Origin: an uncultured Pseudohongiella sp.
Lineage (GTDB): Bacteria; Pseudomonadota; Gammaproteobacteria; Pseudomonadales; Pseudohongiellaceae
Direction: 5' to 3'
Assembly (NCBI GenBank): GCA_902597095.1
Contig: CACJWK010000002.1
Location: forward strand, 1 to 64,000
DNA: 64,000 nt
Of this stretch, positions 47,619 to 58,347 are shown one piece after another. Position 1 is the first letter of the stretch; each line of letters begins with the position of its first letter. Both the position numbers and the translations under genes were made by a program. The notes beneath the pieces were generated by a model. The model had not been told where the DNA came from and did not search any database. It saw only the letters and a program-made list of their open reading frames with translations.

Positions 47619-50600
47619 TCATTTATCTCTTCTATATTAAGTCCAGCTTGAGCTGCTATAGCCACAAAACCGGGAAATGATGTCGCCACGTTTTGACACT
47701 GCTTGATAGTGATTTCGGATTCCGCTCGCAGTGATGCCACCGCGAATGCCATCGCGATTCGGTGATCTCCGTAACTGTCAATTGTCGCTCCACCCAGTAC
47801 TGACTTACCGTCAATGGCAATGCCGTCTTCAAAGGTCTCCACGCTGATCCCCAGTTGACGTAATCCGGTTGCCATGACCTCAATACGGTCGCTCTCTTTG
47901 ACCCTCAGCTCTTCAGCGCCCCGAAGCACTGTTCGTCCATCAGCGCAGGCCGCAGCCACGAACAGCGCCGGAAACTCATCTATTGCGAGAGGCACCAGGG
48001 CGGGATCGATCTCGATACCCGCCAGGGGGGCATAGCGTATGCTGATGTCAGCTACCGGCTCACCGCCCACCTCACATTCATTGTCGAGACTCAGATCAGC
48101 GCCCATTTGCCTAAGAATCTCAAGCACGCCCGTTCGCGTCGGATTGACGCCTACATGGTGAAGGGTCAGCCACGCACCGGGCGTAATGGCCGCTGCCACC
48201 AGAAAGAAGGCGGCAGAGGAAATATCCGCCGGCACATCGATGCTTGTGGCTCGCAGCGAGCCACCACCGTAGAGCGAGACGTCCGGTTCCGGATACCCCC
48301 CCTCAAGCTCATAGCCAAAACCGCGTAGCATCCGCTCAGTATGGTCCCGGCAGATCGCCGGTTCAGTCACCCGGGTTGTCCCCTCAGCAAAGAGTCCAGC
48401 CAAAAGCAAACTGGACTTAACCTGGGCACTGGCGACCGGCATATCATAGTCAATCCCTTTCAAATCAGCGCCGCTGATCTGCAAAGGCGGAGTACCGGCG
48501 GCAGTCATCTCGATAGTCGCCCCCATGTCTGTCAGCGGCTTCACAATCCGGTTCATAGGTCGCGCGCTCAGGGATCCATCCCCGGTCAGACGCGACTCAA
48601 ATGGCTGAGCTGCCAGAAGCCCCGCCAATAACCGCAGGGCCGTCCCGCTGTTTCCCATGTAAAGGGGAGCCCGCGGCGCTTTCAATCCCTGCATGCCAAC
48701 CCCGTATATCGTCAGTTTTCCGGAGTCTGGTCCGACGATCGTGACACCCATCTCTCTGAAGGCTGCCACGGTATTCATGGCGTCCTCGCCTTCAAGGAAA
48801 CCTTCTACCCGGGTCACGCCCCTGGCGAGCGAGCCAAAGATTACCGCTCTGTGTGACATTGATTTATCCCCCGGAACCCTGAGGGCTCCAGAGATTGAGC
48901 CACCGGGCCTGAGCCGATAGCTTTTCGAGTCATTAGTCATTGCCGTTGCTCGTGATAAGTCCTGCTGATGAACGATGAAATTGTCCCTTGTGTCTTTTGC
49001 CCGCTGGAAGAGCAATTTTAAGTCCTGCCCATGTCGGCGCACGACAAGTTGCTTTAAGCCTTCGAGATATTCGATGTACTGTGTCAGGATCGCCGCTGTT
49101 GCGTCTGCGTTCGCCACAGCAATATCCGACCACATCTGTGCATTGCTTGAAGCAATTCGGCTGAAATCGGCAAACCCCCCTGCCGCATATTGAAACACCT
49201 CTTCGCTGGCATCCTGATGAAGTAGCAGATCAACGATTGAATAGGCCAGCAGGTGAGGAAGATGACTCGTTGCCGCTAGCACTTCATCATGTCTCTCAGG
49301 CCCCATTCCCAAGACCTCTGCGCCCAGTGCCCGCCACATCAGATGAATTTCCGCCACTGCTGATGCTGTGTTGTCTGCGTGCGGGGTCAAAATGACGCGG
49401 CGCCCTTCAAACAGCCCGGATTTTGCCGACACATAGCCACTTTTTTCCGAACCTGCTATCGGATGCCCGGGGACGAACCGGGCTGTAAGGCTGGCTTCGT
49501 GGTCAGCGAGGCTGGCCAGGACATGAGATTTGACGCTACCAACATCGGTAAATACCGCGTCGGGCTTACCATGCTTCTGCAACAGAGTCAGGGACTCCGG
49601 AATCGCCAGCGGAGGCATGGCGAGGACAACAAGGTCAGCAGCAGCAATAACCTCTTCGGCACTGCCTGCGCCGGTCAGAGTCCCCTCATTTCTCGCGCGC
49701 TTCAGGGCCTGCTTGTCGGGATCTGCCGCACGGATATCGAGCTCCGGAAATTTCCTACGAAGACCCATCGCGATGCTGCCACCGATCATCCCGAGCCCGA
49801 TAATAGCAACTGTTTGGCTCTTCAGCGGAGCGGGCTGAGTCCCCTCCGGCCCGTTCTGACTGATCCTAGGCGGCACCTCTGAGAGGTTGTTTGTGCTATC
49901 CGGTGTCGCCTGGTTAAAGGCTGGATAAGACCCAAGAACTTTGATCTCTTCCGTACAGGTTTTCAGTCTGTCAAACAGCAACGCGATTTTCTGGTCGTTC
50001 ACATGCCCTTCAAAATCGATAAAGAAGACATAGGCCCAGGCCTTCCTCTTCGACGGGCGCGAATCAATTTTAGACAGACTGATCTGCAGCTGCTGGAAAG
50101 GCTCGAGCAACCGAAACAGCGCCCCCGGCTCGTTGCGGGTAGACACCAGAATACTGGTCTTATCGACCCCTGAAGGAGCCGCTTTCTCCTGCTGCAATAC
50201 AACAAATCGTGTTCTGTTATCTTGATTGTCCTGAATACCGCGAGCCCGAATATGGAGATTATAGGCTTCTGCTGCCAGATTCCCGGCAATGGCCGCTATG
50301 CCGCCATCTTCGCTAACACGGCTCGCGGCCTCTGCATTGCTCGCGCACTCGAGCAGTTCAGCCTCAGGGCAATTGCTCCGAATCCAGTTCCGGCATTGCG
50401 CCAATGACTGCTTGTGAGAGGCAATGACCTTCACGGTCATTTGCTCAGCCTGCTTTGGCACGAGCAGGTTATGCTCAATATTGATTACTTCTTCACCGAC
50501 AATCGAAAGCTCAGTTTCGATCAGGCAGTCCTGCGTGATATTAACTGGGCCCTCAGTTGAGTTTTCAATCGGAACCAGACCACAGTCGGCCTGGCCCTGC

Positions 50601-50737
50601 GCCACGGCGGCAAAGACATCGTCGATAGTACTGCAGGCAAGCTGCTCGCACTCAGCCCCAAAGCGGCCGATCACAGCAGCCTGCGAAAAAGTCCCTGGCG
50701 GGCCGAGGTAAGCAATTTTTTGAGGCTTGTAAGTCAT
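47615..50737 (-). CDS. Triple fusion: prephenate dehydratase-ACT / prephenate dehydrogenase / EPSP synthase
   Basis: 1040 residues in one uninterrupted frame. Residues 6-181 are prephenate dehydratase (LGPPGTFSQ at the start, NRTRF at 174-178). Residues 195-273 are an ACT domain with the Phe-binding motifs GALF (205-208) and DSRP (225-228). A polar linker (274-306) follows. Residues 308 to about 590 are TyrA-type prephenate dehydrogenase (GLGMIGGSIA at 314). From about 600 to the end lies AroA/EPSP synthase (PGDKSMSHRA, GNSGTALRLLAGL and DHRIAMAFAV). A TyrA-AroA fusion is normal in Pseudomonas; having PheA joined in front is not. The chorismate mutase domain usual at the PheA N-terminus is absent. 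The protein would handle EPSP formation and both branches from prephenate. It lies 132 bp after gyrA, with serC and hisC missing from between. Confidence 0.93.
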   Translation of the reverse strand: MTYKPQKIAYLGPPGTFSQAAVIGRFGAECEQLACSTIDDVFAAVAQGQADCGLVPIENSTEGPVNITQDCLIETELSIVGEEVINIEHNLLVPKQAEQMTVKVIASHKQSLAQCRNWIRSNCPEAELLECASNAEAASRVSEDGGIAAIAGNLAAEAYNLHIRARGIQDNQDNRTRFVVLQQEKAAPSGVDKTSILVSTRNEPGALFRLLEPFQQLQISLSKIDSRPSKRKAWAYVFFIDFEGHVNDQKIALLFDRLKTCTEEIKVLGSYPAFNQATPDSTNNLSEVPPRISQNGPEGTQPAPLKSQTVAIIGLGMIGGSIAMGLRRKFPELDIRAADPDKQALKRARNEGTLTGAGSAEEVIAAADLVVLAMPPLAIPESLTLLQKHGKPDAVFTDVGSVKSHVLASLADHEASLTARFVPGHPIAGSEKSGYVSAKSGLFEGRRVILTPHADNTASAVAEIHLMWRALGAEVLGMGPERHDEVLAATSHLPHLLAYSIVDLLLHQDASEEVFQYAAGGFADFSRIASSNAQMWSDIAVANADATAAILTQYIEYLEGLKQLVVRRHGQDLKLLFQRAKDTRDNFIVHQQDLSRATAMTNDSKSYRLRPGGSISGALRVPGDKSMSHRAVIFGSLARGVTRVEGFLEGEDAMNTVAAFREMGVTIVGPDSGKLTIYGVGMQGLKAPRAPLYMGNSGTALRLLAGLLAAQPFESRLTGDGSLSARPMNRIVKPLTDMGATIEMTAAGTPPLQISGADLKGIDYDMPVASAQVKSSLLLAGLFAEGTTRVTEPAICRDHTERMLRGFGYELEGGYPEPDVSLYGGGSLRATSIDVPADISSAAFFLVAAAITPGAWLTLHHVGVNPTRTGVLEILRQMGADLSLDNECEVGGEPVADISIRYAPLAGIEIDPALVPLAIDEFPALFVAAACADGRTVLRGAEELRVKESDRIEVMATGLRQLGISVETFEDGIAIDGKSVLGGATIDSYGDHRIAMAFAVASLRAESEITIKQCQNVATSFPGFVAIAAQAGLNIEEIND

Positions 50738-50869
50738 ACTGGCCGGAGAATGGTTAGAATCTTAGGAGTCCCTATAAGTAAGCGGGAAAGAATCTACTTC
50801 TGAGCTGGCAGCTAATGACTCTCGCGCGAATTTTATCGAGCCAGCACTTCGGTAGAAGCCGAGGTCAGC

Positions 50870-53488
50870 TTACCCTTGAGCGTCCCCGGCATCGTCCGAT
50901 TCACGAATTTCCACTGCGGGCTGCGAGCCTGCCGACTCATTGACTTCCGACAGCCCTTCCTCGGGATCCTGAACGGCTTCCAGGCCGACCAGTTTCTCAC
51001 CGTCTTTCAGCCTTATCAGACGCACCCCTTGGGTATTTCTTCCCTGAACTGAAACTTCATCAACTCTCGTGCGCACCAGCGTACCCTTATCTGAGATAAG
51101 CATGATCTCATCGCCGTCAGCAACTTGGGCAGCACCAACAATCGGCCCGTTTCTATCACTCGCCTGCATCGCAATGACCCCCTGACCACCGCGGCCATAT
51201 ACGGGAAATTCATCGCTTCTGGTGCGCTTGCCATACCCATTTTCACTCACCGACAGAATGCACTGATCTGAATCGGGAATAATCAGCGCAATCATACGGA
51301 AACCGTCGCTCATTTTGATCCCGCGTACGCCTCTCGCAGTTCGGCCCATCGGCCTGACATCGGCCTCAGAAAATCGAATGGCTTTCCCGCTGCTGCTGAC
51401 CAACATCACGTCTTGTTCACCGTCGGTGATGGCAGTCCCCACCAGTTCATCACCCTCGTCCAACTCAATCGCTCGCAGACCCACACTTCGCTGGCGCGCA
51501 AAGTTGGTCAGCACGGTCTTTTTCACTGTTCCATTAGACGTTGCCATGAATACGAAGTGCTCATTGGAGTACTCGCTCACCGGCAACATACTGGTAATAC
51601 GTTCATCGTCCTCTAAGGGCAACAGATTGACCAGAGGCTTTCCCCTTGAAGTCCGACTTGCTACCGGTATTTGATAAACCTTAATCCAGTACACCTTACC
51701 AACGCTGCTAAAGCAAAGCAGCGTGTCGTGCGTATTGGCTATCAGCAAGTGCTCAACAAAGTCTTCATCTTTTACACTCGCCGCCGCTTTCCCCATCCCC
51801 CCTCTGCGCTGTGCAGTATAGTCTGCCAGGGGCTGTGTCTTGGCATATCCGGCTTGGGATATAGTCACGACGCGGTCTTCTTCCGAAATCAGGTCCTCAA
51901 CCGTAAGATCCTGCTGAGAACCGATAATCTCTGTGCGCCGGTCATCGCCATATTCTGAACCGACCGCTTCCAGCTCTTCCCTGACCACAGAGAGCAGGCG
52001 CGGTTGATGCTCGAGGATATCGAGATAATCGGCAATTTGCTTGAGCAGCTCTTTATAGTCATTGATCAGCTTCTCATGCTCAAGACCTGTCAGCCGGTGC
52101 AGTCGTAAATCCAAGATCGCCTGTGCCTGCTCAGGAGAGAGCATATAGTCTCTCCCGTTGAGCCCATAGCACGCATCCAAGCCGTCCGGCCTGCAGGCAT
52201 CCGGACCGGCTTCGCCGAGCATTTCGAGTACGCTAGCAGAATTCCAGGCTCGCGCTACCAGCTTTTCTTTGGCTTCTGAGGCGGAAGGGGAGGTTTTGAT
52301 CAATTCGATCACTGCATCAATGTTAGCTAACGCCACAGCAAGACCTTCCAGTACGTGACCCCGCTCCCGGGCCTTACGCAACAGGTAGGTCGTTCTGCGA
52401 GAGACCACCTCGCGCCGATGCCTTAGAAACGACTCAAGGACTTCCTTGAGATTCAGCAGGCGCGGCTGTCCATCAACAAGAGCCACCATATTAATGCCGA
52501 ACACAGATTGCATCTGAGTCTGAGCGTAGAGATTGTTGAGCACAACATCGCCGATTTCTCCGCGCCGTAATTCGATTACAATGCGCAGACCGTCCTTGTC
52601 TGATTCGTCTCGGAGTTCAGTAATGCCTTCGAGCTTTTTCTCTTTAACCAACTCTGCAATTCGCTCGATCAGCTTTGACTTATTTAGCTGATAGGGAATC
52701 TCAGTGACTACGATGGTCTGCTTACCGCTTTTCTCATCCTCAAGAATCTCTGCCTTGGCACGAACGTAAATGCGTCCCCGGCCGGTCCGATAGGCCTGTA
52801 TGATTCCCGCTTTACCATTGATAATCCCGGCAGTTGGAAAATCCGGGCCCGCGATATGCTCCATCAATGCATCTATTTCGCAGTCAGGATAATCAAGCAG
52901 GGCAATCGCTCCGCTGATAACTTCACGCAAATTGTGCGGAGGAATATTGGTTGCCATCCCAACCGCAATACCGGACGAACCGTTAACCAGAAGGTTGGGA
53001 ATCTGGGTCGGCAGCACATCGGGAATGTCTTCAGTGCCGTCATAATTCGGAGAAAAATCAACGGTCTCTTTATCAAGATCCGCCAGCAGGTCATGAGCAA
53101 CCCTTGCCATACGAATCTCGGTATATCGCATGGCTGCAGCAGCATCCCCATCGATAGAACCAAAATTGCCCTGCCCGTCTACCAAGGGGTAGCGTAACGA
53201 GAAATCCTGCGCCATTCGCACAATCGTGTCATAGACTGCGCTATCACCATGAGGATGATATTTACCAATCACATCGCCGACTACGCGAGCGGACTTTTTA
53301 TAGGGCTTGTTAAAGTCGTTCGACAACACATTCATCGCAAACAGCACCCGGCGATGTACGGGCTTCAATCCGTCCCTGACATCCGGCAAAGCCCGCCCTA
53401 CGATTACGCTCATGGCATAGGCGAGATAGGATTCCCGCATCTCACTTTCAAGTGCGACCGGAGACACCTGTTTGGCAAATTCAGACAT
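50870..53488 (-). CDS. gyrA: DNA gyrase subunit A
   Basis: 872 residues (E. coli 875). The catalytic Tyr122 is in RYTEIRM. The quinolone-resistance region reads GDSAVYD, with Ser83 and Asp87, the drug-sensitive residues. The C-terminal beta-pinwheel has the GyrA box QRRGGMGK, and an acidic tail ends the protein. It introduces negative supercoils with GyrB. The promoter is probably in the 438-bp gap facing mtaD. Confidence 0.97.
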   Translation of the reverse strand: MSEFAKQVSPVALESEMRESYLAYAMSVIVGRALPDVRDGLKPVHRRVLFAMNVLSNDFNKPYKKSARVVGDVIGKYHPHGDSAVYDTIVRMAQDFSLRYPLVDGQGNFGSIDGDAAAAMRYTEIRMARVAHDLLADLDKETVDFSPNYDGTEDIPDVLPTQIPNLLVNGSSGIAVGMATNIPPHNLREVISGAIALLDYPDCEIDALMEHIAGPDFPTAGIINGKAGIIQAYRTGRGRIYVRAKAEILEDEKSGKQTIVVTEIPYQLNKSKLIERIAELVKEKKLEGITELRDESDKDGLRIVIELRRGEIGDVVLNNLYAQTQMQSVFGINMVALVDGQPRLLNLKEVLESFLRHRREVVSRRTTYLLRKARERGHVLEGLAVALANIDAVIELIKTSPSASEAKEKLVARAWNSASVLEMLGEAGPDACRPDGLDACYGLNGRDYMLSPEQAQAILDLRLHRLTGLEHEKLINDYKELLKQIADYLDILEHQPRLLSVVREELEAVGSEYGDDRRTEIIGSQQDLTVEDLISEEDRVVTISQAGYAKTQPLADYTAQRRGGMGKAAASVKDEDFVEHLLIANTHDTLLCFSSVGKVYWIKVYQIPVASRTSRGKPLVNLLPLEDDERITSMLPVSEYSNEHFVFMATSNGTVKKTVLTNFARQRSVGLRAIELDEGDELVGTAITDGEQDVMLVSSSGKAIRFSEADVRPMGRTARGVRGIKMSDGFRMIALIIPDSDQCILSVSENGYGKRTRSDEFPVYGRGGQGVIAMQASDRNGPIVGAAQVADGDEIMLISDKGTLVRTRVDEVSVQGRNTQGVRLIRLKDGEKLVGLEAVQDPEEGLSEVNESAGSQPAVEIRESDDAGDAQG

Positions 53489-53926
53489 GCTTTAGAGATT
53501 CCCTAGCAATTTACGCATTGAACGCGTCTGTTAACACAAGGAGGCGGCTGACTCAGTTTCGGCGGCTTGCACCGTTCAATGAACACTGAGACATCATTTG
53601 CGGCCGACAGATCGGCACGGTACAAACGGTTTTTTCAACACCCTGGTAGGCCATTTTTATTGTCGGGACTTTGACGCCGTATAGCCTGATGTGAGAGGTC
53701 CCAGGGACCGCTTTCATGCGTCGATATGCTACCACATCCGCATACGTGATTGACACTGTTTAGCCGGTTTTTTGACAATAATTACACTATAGTTTTCAGT
53801 GGCTTATCGCTTAGCTAAATGCGGAATCCGAAGCGCGCGTTTTTCGTTGCAAAGCGCTATACTCTCGACGTTGATTCCGCTGCATGAATTCCTCAACCAG
53901 GCTCAAAAAACAGGGAGGTTTGAGCA
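53489..53926. other. Divergent promoter region between gyrA and mtaD
   Basis: 438 bp without a gene. A weak minus-strand promoter (TGTCAA, 18 bp, TAGCAT with an extended TG; -10 at 53726-53731) may serve gyrA. An 8-bp inverted repeat, GCGGAATC (53821-53828) with GATTCCGC (53873-53880), brackets a TATACT box (53858-53863) that has no -35. GGGAGG precedes the mtaD TTG start. Confidence 0.4.
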
Positions 53927-55255
53927 TTGAACCCGAACAACCAAGCCGAAGCCGACCTCATCATCGAGGCCGCTTACGTCATACCCGTTACTCCCCGCGG
54001 ACAGATTCTCAGTGATCACGCCCTTGTTGTGAACAACAAACGCATCACCGGTATCGTCCCATCTTGCGACATCAGTGACTGCCGCGCCAAAAAGACCATC
54101 AGCCTGCCCAATCATGTCCTGATGCCGGGCTTCGTCAATGCGCATGGTCACATATCAATGTCTCTGTTTCGCGGACTGGCTGATGACATTCCGCTTCAGG
54201 AGTGGCTGGAGACCCGAATCTGGCCTTTGGAAAGCAAGTACGTGGACAGAGAATTCGTTCGGGACGGTGCCATGCTGGCTTTGGCTGAAATGATTTCGAC
54301 CGGCACAACCTGTTTCGCGGATATGTATTTTTATGCAGACGAGGTTGCCGGGGTCGCACATGAATCGGACATGAGGGCGCAATTAGCCAGCCCGGTGCTC
54401 GATTTCCCGACCGCGTGGGCTCAGAATGCAGATGAGTACATCAATAAAGCCACACAAATCCATGACGACTATCGATCAAACGAGCTGATCAGCACTGCCT
54501 TTGGCCCGCACGCACCCTATACCGTGTCGGATGAACCGCTCACACGGATCGCCGCGCTAGCCGAGGAAATGGACGTGCCGATCCATATGCATCTTCATGA
54601 AAATGCGCAGGAGGTTACTGACGCAGAAGCCACCGATGGACGGCGTCCCCTGCAAAGACTGCGGGATCTTGGCATTGTCAGCCCGAGGCTACTCTGTGTG
54701 CATGCAACGCAACTACTGCCAGAAGAAATCACGTTGCTTGCCACGCACGGCGCCAGTGTTATCCACTGCCCTTCCTCAAACATGAAACTGGCCAGCGGTT
54801 TTTGTAAGGTCGATCAACTCGTGAGACAGGGAGTGAATGTGGCTCTGGGGACGGATGGCGCAGCAAGCAACAACGATCTGGATATGTTTGGCGAAATGCA
54901 TCTGATGGCAATGATCGCCAAAGCGGTCGCCCAGGACGCGGCTGCGGTGAACGCGCAACAGGCACTGGAAATTGCTACCTTAAATGGGGCCAAGGCACTC
55001 GGGCTTGATAACGAGATTGGCAGCCTAGAAATAGGCAAGTACGCAGATGTCTGCGCGGTTTCACTCGCCCCGCTCGGCATGACGCCGCTCAATAATCCGC
55101 TTTCGCATCTTGTTTATGCAAGTAATGGCAGTTACGTGAGCCACGTTTGGGTAGGCGGAACGCCCCTGCTGACGGATGGTGAACTGCAAACCCTTGATCT
55201 GGCGTTAATCAGGGACCGGGCACAATATTGGCGGGGCCAATTTTCGTCTCAGTAA
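53927..55255 (+). CDS. mtaD: 5-methylthioadenosine/S-adenosylhomocysteine deaminase family amidohydrolase
   Basis: 442 residues, starting at TTG 53927 with a strong GGGAGG eight bases upstream. It has the TRZ/ATZ amidohydrolase fold, with metal ligands in NAHGHISMSL, HLHENAQE and HCPSSNMKL, and GTDGAASNNDLDMF. In Pseudomonas the gene before ubiG deaminates methylthioadenosine. The same order here supports that role, though other aminohydrolase substrates are possible. Confidence 0.88.
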   Translation: MNPNNQAEADLIIEAAYVIPVTPRGQILSDHALVVNNKRITGIVPSCDISDCRAKKTISLPNHVLMPGFVNAHGHISMSLFRGLADDIPLQEWLETRIWPLESKYVDREFVRDGAMLALAEMISTGTTCFADMYFYADEVAGVAHESDMRAQLASPVLDFPTAWAQNADEYINKATQIHDDYRSNELISTAFGPHAPYTVSDEPLTRIAALAEEMDVPIHMHLHENAQEVTDAEATDGRRPLQRLRDLGIVSPRLLCVHATQLLPEEITLLATHGASVIHCPSSNMKLASGFCKVDQLVRQGVNVALGTDGAASNNDLDMFGEMHLMAMIAKAVAQDAAAVNAQQALEIATLNGAKALGLDNEIGSLEIGKYADVCAVSLAPLGMTPLNNPLSHLVYASNGSYVSHVWVGGTPLLTDGELQTLDLALIRDRAQYWRGQFSSQ

Positions 55256-55272
55256 GCCACAGGTTGTAGTCA

Positions 55273-55974
55273 ATGAAAAACGTCGACGATCTTGAAATCC
55301 GCAAGTTTGAGGCTCTCGCTTCTCGCTGGTGGGATCCAGACAGCGAATTCAAACCGCTGCACGATATCAACCCTCTCAGGGTGAATTACATCAGTCAGCA
55401 CATCAATCTGGCGGAGAAGCGGGTCCTGGACATCGGTTGCGGTGGAGGCATCCTGGCCGAGGCACTGGCCCACCATGGCGCGGCAGTCACCGCGATCGAT
55501 AAAGCGGAAGCCTCGCTGTCAGTCGCGAAACTGCATTTGCTTGAGAGCCAGCTGGACATATCCTATCTGGACAGCACAGCAGAAGAATTTGCAGAAGCTC
55601 AACCGGCACAGTTTGATGTGGTTACCTGCCTTGAGATGCTCGAGCACGTGCCGGACCCCTCATCGGTCGTTGCTGCCTGCCAGCGGCTCGTCAAACCGGG
55701 CGGCTTGGTCTTTTTTTCTACCATTAATCGAAACCCGAAATCCTATTTGTTTGCCATTATCGGCGCAGAGTATCTGTTGAATTTGTTGCCCCGGGGAACG
55801 CACGACTACGCCAAACTGATCAAGCCCTCAGAACTGGCCACCTGGTCCCGACAAGCCCATCTCACCCTCAAAGATCAAATCGGTATGGGCTACAACCCTG
55901 TGACCAAGAAATATTTTCTGCAAAACAGCCTGGATGTTAATTATCTGGCCTGCTACGGAAACCCCGCGGCTTAG
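55273..55974 (+). CDS. ubiG: Ubiquinone biosynthesis O-methyltransferase UbiG
   Basis: 233 residues (E. coli 240). It is a SAM methyltransferase with motif [17 protein letters not shown] near residue 49 and the N-terminal [19 protein letters not shown] typical of UbiG. It performs both O-methylations in ubiquinone synthesis. 17 bp after mtaD and 2 bp before mupP. Confidence 0.95.
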   Translation: MKNVDDLEIRKFEALASRWWDPDSEFKPLHDINPLRVNYISQHINLAEKRVLDIGCGGGILAEALAHHGAAVTAIDKAEASLSVAKLHLLESQLDISYLDSTAEEFAEAQPAQFDVVTCLEMLEHVPDPSSVVAACQRLVKPGGLVFFSTINRNPKSYLFAIIGAEYLLNLLPRGTHDYAKLIKPSELATWSRQAHLTLKDQIGMGYNPVTKKYFLQNSLDVNYLACYGNPAA

Positions 55975-55976
55975 TC

Positions 55977-56660
55977 ATGGAATTAGATACCTCCATCGAA
56001 TGCGTGCTGTTCGACCTTGACGGCACACTCATTGACACCGCACCGGATTTTGTTAAAACCTTAAGCCGACTTACCGCAGAGAACAATCAGCCGCCAGTGA
56101 CTGACTTGCGGGTTCAGCAGACCGTCTCAGACGGCGCTCGCGCTCTGGTTAAACTCGGGTTCGGCATTGAAGAACATGACGACCGCTTTGCCCCTCTGAA
56201 TCAGCGTCTGCTGGATTTGTATCTCGAACAATTGTCTGATACCGACGCAACTCTTTACCCAGGACTCTCCTGCCTGCTCGCAAAGATGGAAGCGGCCGGC
56301 ATTCCTTGGGGGATCGTCACCAACAAACCCGAGATATATTCACTTAAACTGCTGGACAAGTTAGATCTGATCTCACGCTGCGGCGTTCTGATCTGCCCTG
56401 ACCACGTAACCGAGCGGAAACCCCACCCCGAACCCATCTTTTTAGCCTGCGACCGTCTGTCCTGCAGCACCGAACGCACTGTCTATCTGGGTGACCACAT
56501 TCGCGACATACAAGCCGCCAAGAATGCGGACGTGATTGCCGTCGCAGCCGCATATGGCTACCTGTCTGCTGAGGCAAAAGTTGAAGAATGGCCCGCGGAC
56601 TTTATATTAAGGTCTTCCGAACAAGCCCTATCTTTGCTGAATACCCTAAAATTCGCCTGA
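55977..56660 (+). CDS. mupP: HAD phosphatase, MupP / phosphoglycolate phosphatase type
   Basis: 227 residues. The HAD motif I is FDLDGTLIDTAPDF (12-25), motif II is VTNKPE and a later motif is LGDHIRDIQAAKNA. In Pseudomonas the gene between ubiG and yciK is MupP, which removes phosphate from MurNAc-6-phosphate in the cell-wall recycling pathway. The same context suggests MupP. Sequence alone cannot exclude phosphoglycolate phosphatase (Gph). Confidence 0.85.
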   Translation: MELDTSIECVLFDLDGTLIDTAPDFVKTLSRLTAENNQPPVTDLRVQQTVSDGARALVKLGFGIEEHDDRFAPLNQRLLDLYLEQLSDTDATLYPGLSCLLAKMEAAGIPWGIVTNKPEIYSLKLLDKLDLISRCGVLICPDHVTERKPHPEPIFLACDRLSCSTERTVYLGDHIRDIQAAKNADVIAVAAAYGYLSAEAKVEEWPADFILRSSEQALSLLNTLKFA

Positions 56661-56684
56661 TAGAAGTCAAAAAGGGCCTCTTAT

Positions 56685-57464
56685 ATGTTCGAGTATCACC
56701 CTTCTTCCCAGCATCTGGCCGGCAAAAAAATTCTGATTACCGGAGCCAGCGATGGTATTGGCCGGGCTAATGCCATCTGCTTTGCTGAACACGGTGCAGA
56801 GTTGCTTCTATTGGGGCGCAACCAGGAAAAACTGGAACACCTGTTTGACGAACTTGAAGAAAAATCCCCGGGCAAGGTTACGATTCATCCGATGGATTTC
56901 GCCAAGGCAAGAGCCGAGGACTACTCAGGCCTCGCTGCCTCTTTAAACGAACACTTCCCGGTGATTGACGGTCTGATCCATAACGCTGCACAGCTCGGGA
57001 CGCTGTGTCCGGTCGAATACTACCCGGATCACGACTGGGAAACGTTGATCAACATCAACCTAAACGCAGTTTTTCATCTGACAAAAGCAGCAATGCCTTC
57101 GCTGAAGCGTTCTGAGGATGCCCGCTTGCTGTTCATTTCTTCCAGTGTTGGACGAAAGGGTCGCGCTTACTGGGGTGGCTACGGGGTCTCCAAGTTCGCG
57201 TTGGAAGGTCTCATGCAAACACTTGCTGATGAACTGACCTCAACCTCGAATATCCGGGTTAACAGCCTGAATCCGGGTGGCACAAGAACCGCGATGCGAC
57301 AGGCAGCCTATCCTGCTGAAGACCCCCACTCTCAGCCCGCAGCAGAGAGTTTGATGCCCGTCTACCTCTATCTGCTCGGACCTGAGGCCGCCCATATTCA
57401 TGGGCAGGCATTGGATGCCAGAGATTTCGACCCCAGCACATTAAACACAGTAGAGGGCACCTAG
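56685..57464 (+). CDS. yciK: YciK-family short-chain dehydrogenase
   Basis: 259 residues (E. coli 252). It has Rossmann motif GASDGIGRA (near 20), catalytic YGVSK with Tyr and Lys and HNAAQLG. This oxidoreductase of unknown substrate is conserved next to mupP in Pseudomonas. Last gene of the mtaD-ubiG-mupP-yciK run. It faces rluB across 89 bp with no clear terminator hairpin. Confidence 0.93.
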   Translation: MFEYHPSSQHLAGKKILITGASDGIGRANAICFAEHGAELLLLGRNQEKLEHLFDELEEKSPGKVTIHPMDFAKARAEDYSGLAASLNEHFPVIDGLIHNAAQLGTLCPVEYYPDHDWETLININLNAVFHLTKAAMPSLKRSEDARLLFISSSVGRKGRAYWGGYGVSKFALEGLMQTLADELTSTSNIRVNSLNPGGTRTAMRQAAYPAEDPHSQPAAESLMPVYLYLLGPEAAHIHGQALDARDFDPSTLNTVEGT

Positions 57465-57553
57465 GTCAGTTCAACCAGCAAAAACACCAAGAGGAGGCTC
57501 CCGGAAGGCTGACATCACACAGAAGCTTACGGATAAATAAACAGCGGCAGGTT

Positions 57554-58285
57554 TCATGTGACCATTTTCACGAGCTTATCGATTTCCGGCTTAGCCAACT
57601 CCTGAAACCGCCCGCGCTTGACTGAACTGGGTATGAAAATCGGACCGAACCGCACCCGTTTCAGGCGGCTCACCTTCAGCCCTTGCGACTCCCACAGCTT
57701 CCTGATCTCCCGATTGCGACCTTCCATCAGCACAACGTGATACCACTGATTGATCCCTTCCCCGCCATAGTGCTGGATGTCGGTAAATCTGCACAGGTGG
57801 TCATCGATCATCACCCCGGCATGCATCGCCTGCACCATTTCCGGCGACACTTCACCCATGACTCGAACCGCATACTCACGCTCTATTTGTGAGCGGGGGT
57901 GAGTCAGTCGATTGGCCAGTTCCCCATCAGTCGTAAAGAGCAACAGACCACTGGTATTGATATCCAGGCGACCTATCGATACCCAGCGACCGTGCTTGAG
58001 CGGTGGCAGTTTGTCGAATACCGTCGGCCGACCCTCCGGATCTTTCCGAGTGCTGATTTCATCTTCTGGTTTGTTGTAGAGAATAACCCGGCGGGAATCC
58101 CGTGTTTTTTGCTGAGGAGCAAGGCGTTTGCCGTCGACAGTCACTTTGTCTGAATCGTTTACCCGATCACCAACGGTCGCGATCTGGCCGTTAACCTTGA
58201 CCCTGCCTGCCGCAATCCAACGCTCCAACTCGCGCCTTGAGCCAAAGCCAGCGCGCGCGAGCACCTTTTGTAGTTTTTCACTCAT
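57554..58285 (-). CDS. rluB: 23S rRNA pseudouridine synthase RluB
   Basis: 243 residues. It has an N-terminal S4 domain (about 2-60), then the RsuA-type catalytic core with GRLDINTSGLLLFTTDGELAN, where the Asp is catalytic, and EGRNREIRKLW. RluB makes the pseudouridine at 2605 in E. coli 23S rRNA. It lacks the long basic tail of many RluB proteins. RluE is a less likely alternative. Clustered with scpB and scpA, as in many bacteria. Confidence 0.9.
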   Translation of the reverse strand: MSEKLQKVLARAGFGSRRELERWIAAGRVKVNGQIATVGDRVNDSDKVTVDGKRLAPQQKTRDSRRVILYNKPEDEISTRKDPEGRPTVFDKLPPLKHGRWVSIGRLDINTSGLLLFTTDGELANRLTHPRSQIEREYAVRVMGEVSPEMVQAMHAGVMIDDHLCRFTDIQHYGGEGINQWYHVVLMEGRNREIRKLWESQGLKVSRLKRVRFGPIFIPSSVKRGRFQELAKPEIDKLVKMVT

Positions 58286-58347
58286 GGGTAACCAAACCGT
58301 GTTGTTATGTCCTCAGAACCCGAGTGGAACTGGCCCTCTCCCAGCGA

